This document shows positions 62,483 through 64,000 of a stretch of DNA of 64,000 bases, one piece after another. The notes beneath the pieces were generated by a model. That model worked only from the letters and a program-made list of their open reading frames with translations, made no database searches and was not told where the DNA came from. Made by a program: the position numbers and the translations under genes. The stretch spans positions 943,550 to 1,007,549 of the forward strand of contig NZ_AP018288.1 in assembly GCF_002368335.1 (NCBI RefSeq). Reading direction: 5' to 3'. How positions within the stretch are numbered: the stretch's first letter is position 1; each line of letters opens with the position of its first letter. The DNA comes from Nostoc sp. NIES-4103. GTDB lineage: Bacteria; Cyanobacteriota; Cyanobacteriia; Cyanobacteriales; Nostocaceae.

Positions 62483-63931
62483 CTATTCACGCAATGGTAT
62501 TAAAATTTGCACGTAGGTACCAGAGCCAGATTCGCTGTTGATACTGATTTGACCACCGTGTTGTTCAATAATTGCTTGAGTTAGGGTTAATCCGACACCA
62601 GCACGCTGATGATCTGTGCTTAATAGAGGTGTAAAAGCTTGCTCTATTAATGGTTCCTTGATACCTGTACCATTGTCAGCAACTTCAATTTTCAATTGGC
62701 TACCGTCAGCGATACTGGTTCGCATACCTAAACGTCCACCTGTTTCTGGTAGGGCGGCTAGGGCGTTACGTACCAATTCACTCAAGGCCTCACGCAATTT
62801 CAAGCGATCTACCAGGGCGTAATTGACTTCTGGCATAATATCTAACTCGATGCTAATGGCGCGATCAATGAATTCCGCCTGATACCTTTGTATAGCTTCG
62901 TAAAGTAGCGCCCGGATGTTGGTACGCGCTAAATTCAAATCTAGGGGAAAGCCAAATTCAGTCACCCGCGCTACTGCTTGGGAGAGTAAATCAAGTTGTT
63001 CAATTACTGATTGTTGTTGTACCGCAGCACCGTTGTTTTGGCTTAACTGAGAAATGCGCGATCGCAACTGTGATACCATCTGATGCAATACAACCCGTGA
63101 TGGCAGATTTTGCCAATTGCGATCGCTAGTTGCATCAATATTAGGAATTGCTGCTAGTGCTGCCATTTTTTCGCGGGAAGCAATGGCTTCTACCATATTA
63201 TTAAATGAGCTATTAATAGCACCTAATTCATCAGCGCGTTCTGTGTCTAGGCGGCGTTGCGTATCACCCGCAGCCACATCATCTAATGCTTGTTTCACTT
63301 CGCGCAGTGGTGCAAATAAATCAGAAGCCAGATAAGCTGCCAATAGCAATACTAAAGAAATTGTGGTAAAGGCAATAATAAAAAGGGCTAATTGAGTCGT
63401 TTGTCTAGTATTTAGAACATTAGCTCTAATTTGTTGACGTTTTTCTAAGTCAGATTCTACAGCTTCGTCAGTTACTTCCTCAAAGTCCTCAAAATTCTCT
63501 TCTTCTAATACTTCTTCCATCAATTCTAAAGCTGCTTGCTGCTGTCCTGATTTAACCAAATTAAAAACTTTATTAGCATTTTCTACCAACTTGTCGTAGG
63601 CAGTGCGGACTTGTTCTACTTGTTGGCGTTCTGCTTCATTGTCAGCTAATTTTGCCCATTGTTCAAAGTCTTTTTTGACTGGTGCGAGTAATTCCTCAAA
63701 CTCTTCTTCGGCATCATCATCATTAGTTATAACGGCATCTGGTACTTCTTTAAAAGCACGAAAAGAGGCAGCACGCACATTTTTTAATAGCAAGCTGCGC
63801 TGGAAGTGTGCTTCTAGTTTTTCGTTGGTTTCTTTCCACTGCGCGATCGCCCATACAGTCATCCCAGCCGTTACTAATGTGAGTAAAGCTAAGCCGCTGA
63901 AAGTAGTGAGCAATTTTTTCCGTAAATTCAT
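62483..63931 (-). CDS. Sensor histidine-kinase-like protein without a clear H-box
   Basis: This 482-residue protein has an N-terminal helix (TFSGLALLTLVTAGMTVWAI), a four-helix-bundle extracellular domain rich in Glu (about 35-175), a second helix (ALFIIAFTTISLVLLLAAYLA) and a HAMP domain. The HATPase_c domain has the N box LSELVRNALAALPETG, DNGTGI, and GVGLTLTQAIIEQHGG. Between HAMP and HATPase there is no HExxP-type phosphoacceptor motif, only LHQMVSQLRSRISQL. It may use a non-standard His or act by binding. The partner regulator is not seen. Confidence 0.85.
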   Translation of the reverse strand: MNLRKKLLTTFSGLALLTLVTAGMTVWAIAQWKETNEKLEAHFQRSLLLKNVRAASFRAFKEVPDAVITNDDDAEEEFEELLAPVKKDFEQWAKLADNEAERQQVEQVRTAYDKLVENANKVFNLVKSGQQQAALELMEEVLEEENFEDFEEVTDEAVESDLEKRQQIRANVLNTRQTTQLALFIIAFTTISLVLLLAAYLASDLFAPLREVKQALDDVAAGDTQRRLDTERADELGAINSSFNNMVEAIASREKMAALAAIPNIDATSDRNWQNLPSRVVLHQMVSQLRSRISQLSQNNGAAVQQQSVIEQLDLLSQAVARVTEFGFPLDLNLARTNIRALLYEAIQRYQAEFIDRAISIELDIMPEVNYALVDRLKLREALSELVRNALAALPETGGRLGMRTSIADGSQLKIEVADNGTGIKEPLIEQAFTPLLSTDHQRAGVGLTLTQAIIEQHGGQISINSESGSGTYVQILIPLRE

Positions 63932-63944
63932 AATTAGCTGGTCA

Positions 63945-64000
63945 TTGACTGGGGGATGGGGGGATGGGGGAGATGAGGGGGATGAGGGGGATGAGGGGGA
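63945..64000. repeat. GGGGGATGAGG tandem repeat at the window end
   Basis: GGGGGATGGGGGGATGGGGG then GATGAGGGG units continue to the last base of the window, upstream of the histidine-kinase-like gene. Confidence 0.85.

Overview
The window looks like chromosome from a filamentous, probably heterocyst-forming cyanobacterium (Nostocales: Nostoc, Calothrix or Tolypothrix type). The evidence is the many GCGATCGC (HIP1) octamers, the 7-bp-type short tandemly repeated repeats in most gaps (GTTAGGA, CTGACAA, GGGGACT and similar), the split ndhA-I-G-E operon followed by NAD kinase, several DUF29 genes, and a Pix/Tax-type chemosensory operon led by a PatA-like regulator. The DNA is moderately AT-rich, gaps are long and repeat-filled, and no rRNA, CRISPR array or complete insertion sequence was seen. 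One tRNA, tRNA-Leu(UAG), is present.

Layout. 1-7 kb: the end of an Rpn-like gene, a His-rich CobW/COG0523 GTPase, cysS, and a TldD/TldE protease pair. 7-13 kb: a secreted protein of three tandem repeats, a SRPBCC protein, a CPxCG zinc-ribbon protein, a B12/radical SAM protein, a SemiSWEET transporter and a long helical-repeat protein. 13-19 kb: DUF29, aroC, an Rpn-like nuclease, a GT39-type glycosyltransferase, RidA and a GNAT acyltransferase. 19.8-25.9 kb, all on the minus strand: ndhA-ndhI-ndhG-ndhE-nadK, gltA and sixA. 26-30 kb: a RelE/ParE-type toxin-antitoxin pair, two orphan AT-rich genes, gene remnants, a DHH phosphoesterase and an HNH endonuclease. 30-35 kb: alr, tRNA-Leu and an orphan B12-type radical SAM enzyme in a gene-poor, repeat-rich stretch. 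35.5-43 kb: a five-gene chemosensory operon (DUF4388-REC, CheY-like, CheW, MCP, CheA-REC). 43-50 kb: an APC permease, DUF427, HicAB, DUF29, a HEAT-repeat protein, a secreted protein and a PD-(D/E)XK protein. 50-58 kb: a nucleotidyltransferase/phosphomannomutase fusion, a small membrane protein, a glycine-zipper-like protein, an Uma2 remnant, YciI and pheT. 58-64 kb: VapBC, a VanZ-LamG membrane protein, glycerate kinase and a histidine-kinase-like protein without a recognisable H-box.

Two themes stand out. First, repeats have entered genes: a GGGGACT-type repeat lies in frame inside cysS, similar repeats form the C-terminus of a radical SAM protein and the 5' end of a nuclease gene, and they fill all three junctions between the ndh genes. 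Second, at least six small non-autonomous inverted-repeat (MITE-like) element types occur, some in several copies, beside decayed fragments of DUF29, DHH, Uma2 and aroC sequence. The most unusual protein-level candidates are the orphan B12-type radical SAM enzyme, the 60-72-residue helical-repeat protein, the three-repeat secreted protein, the apparently catalytically dead phosphomannomutase domain and the VanZ-LamG fusion.
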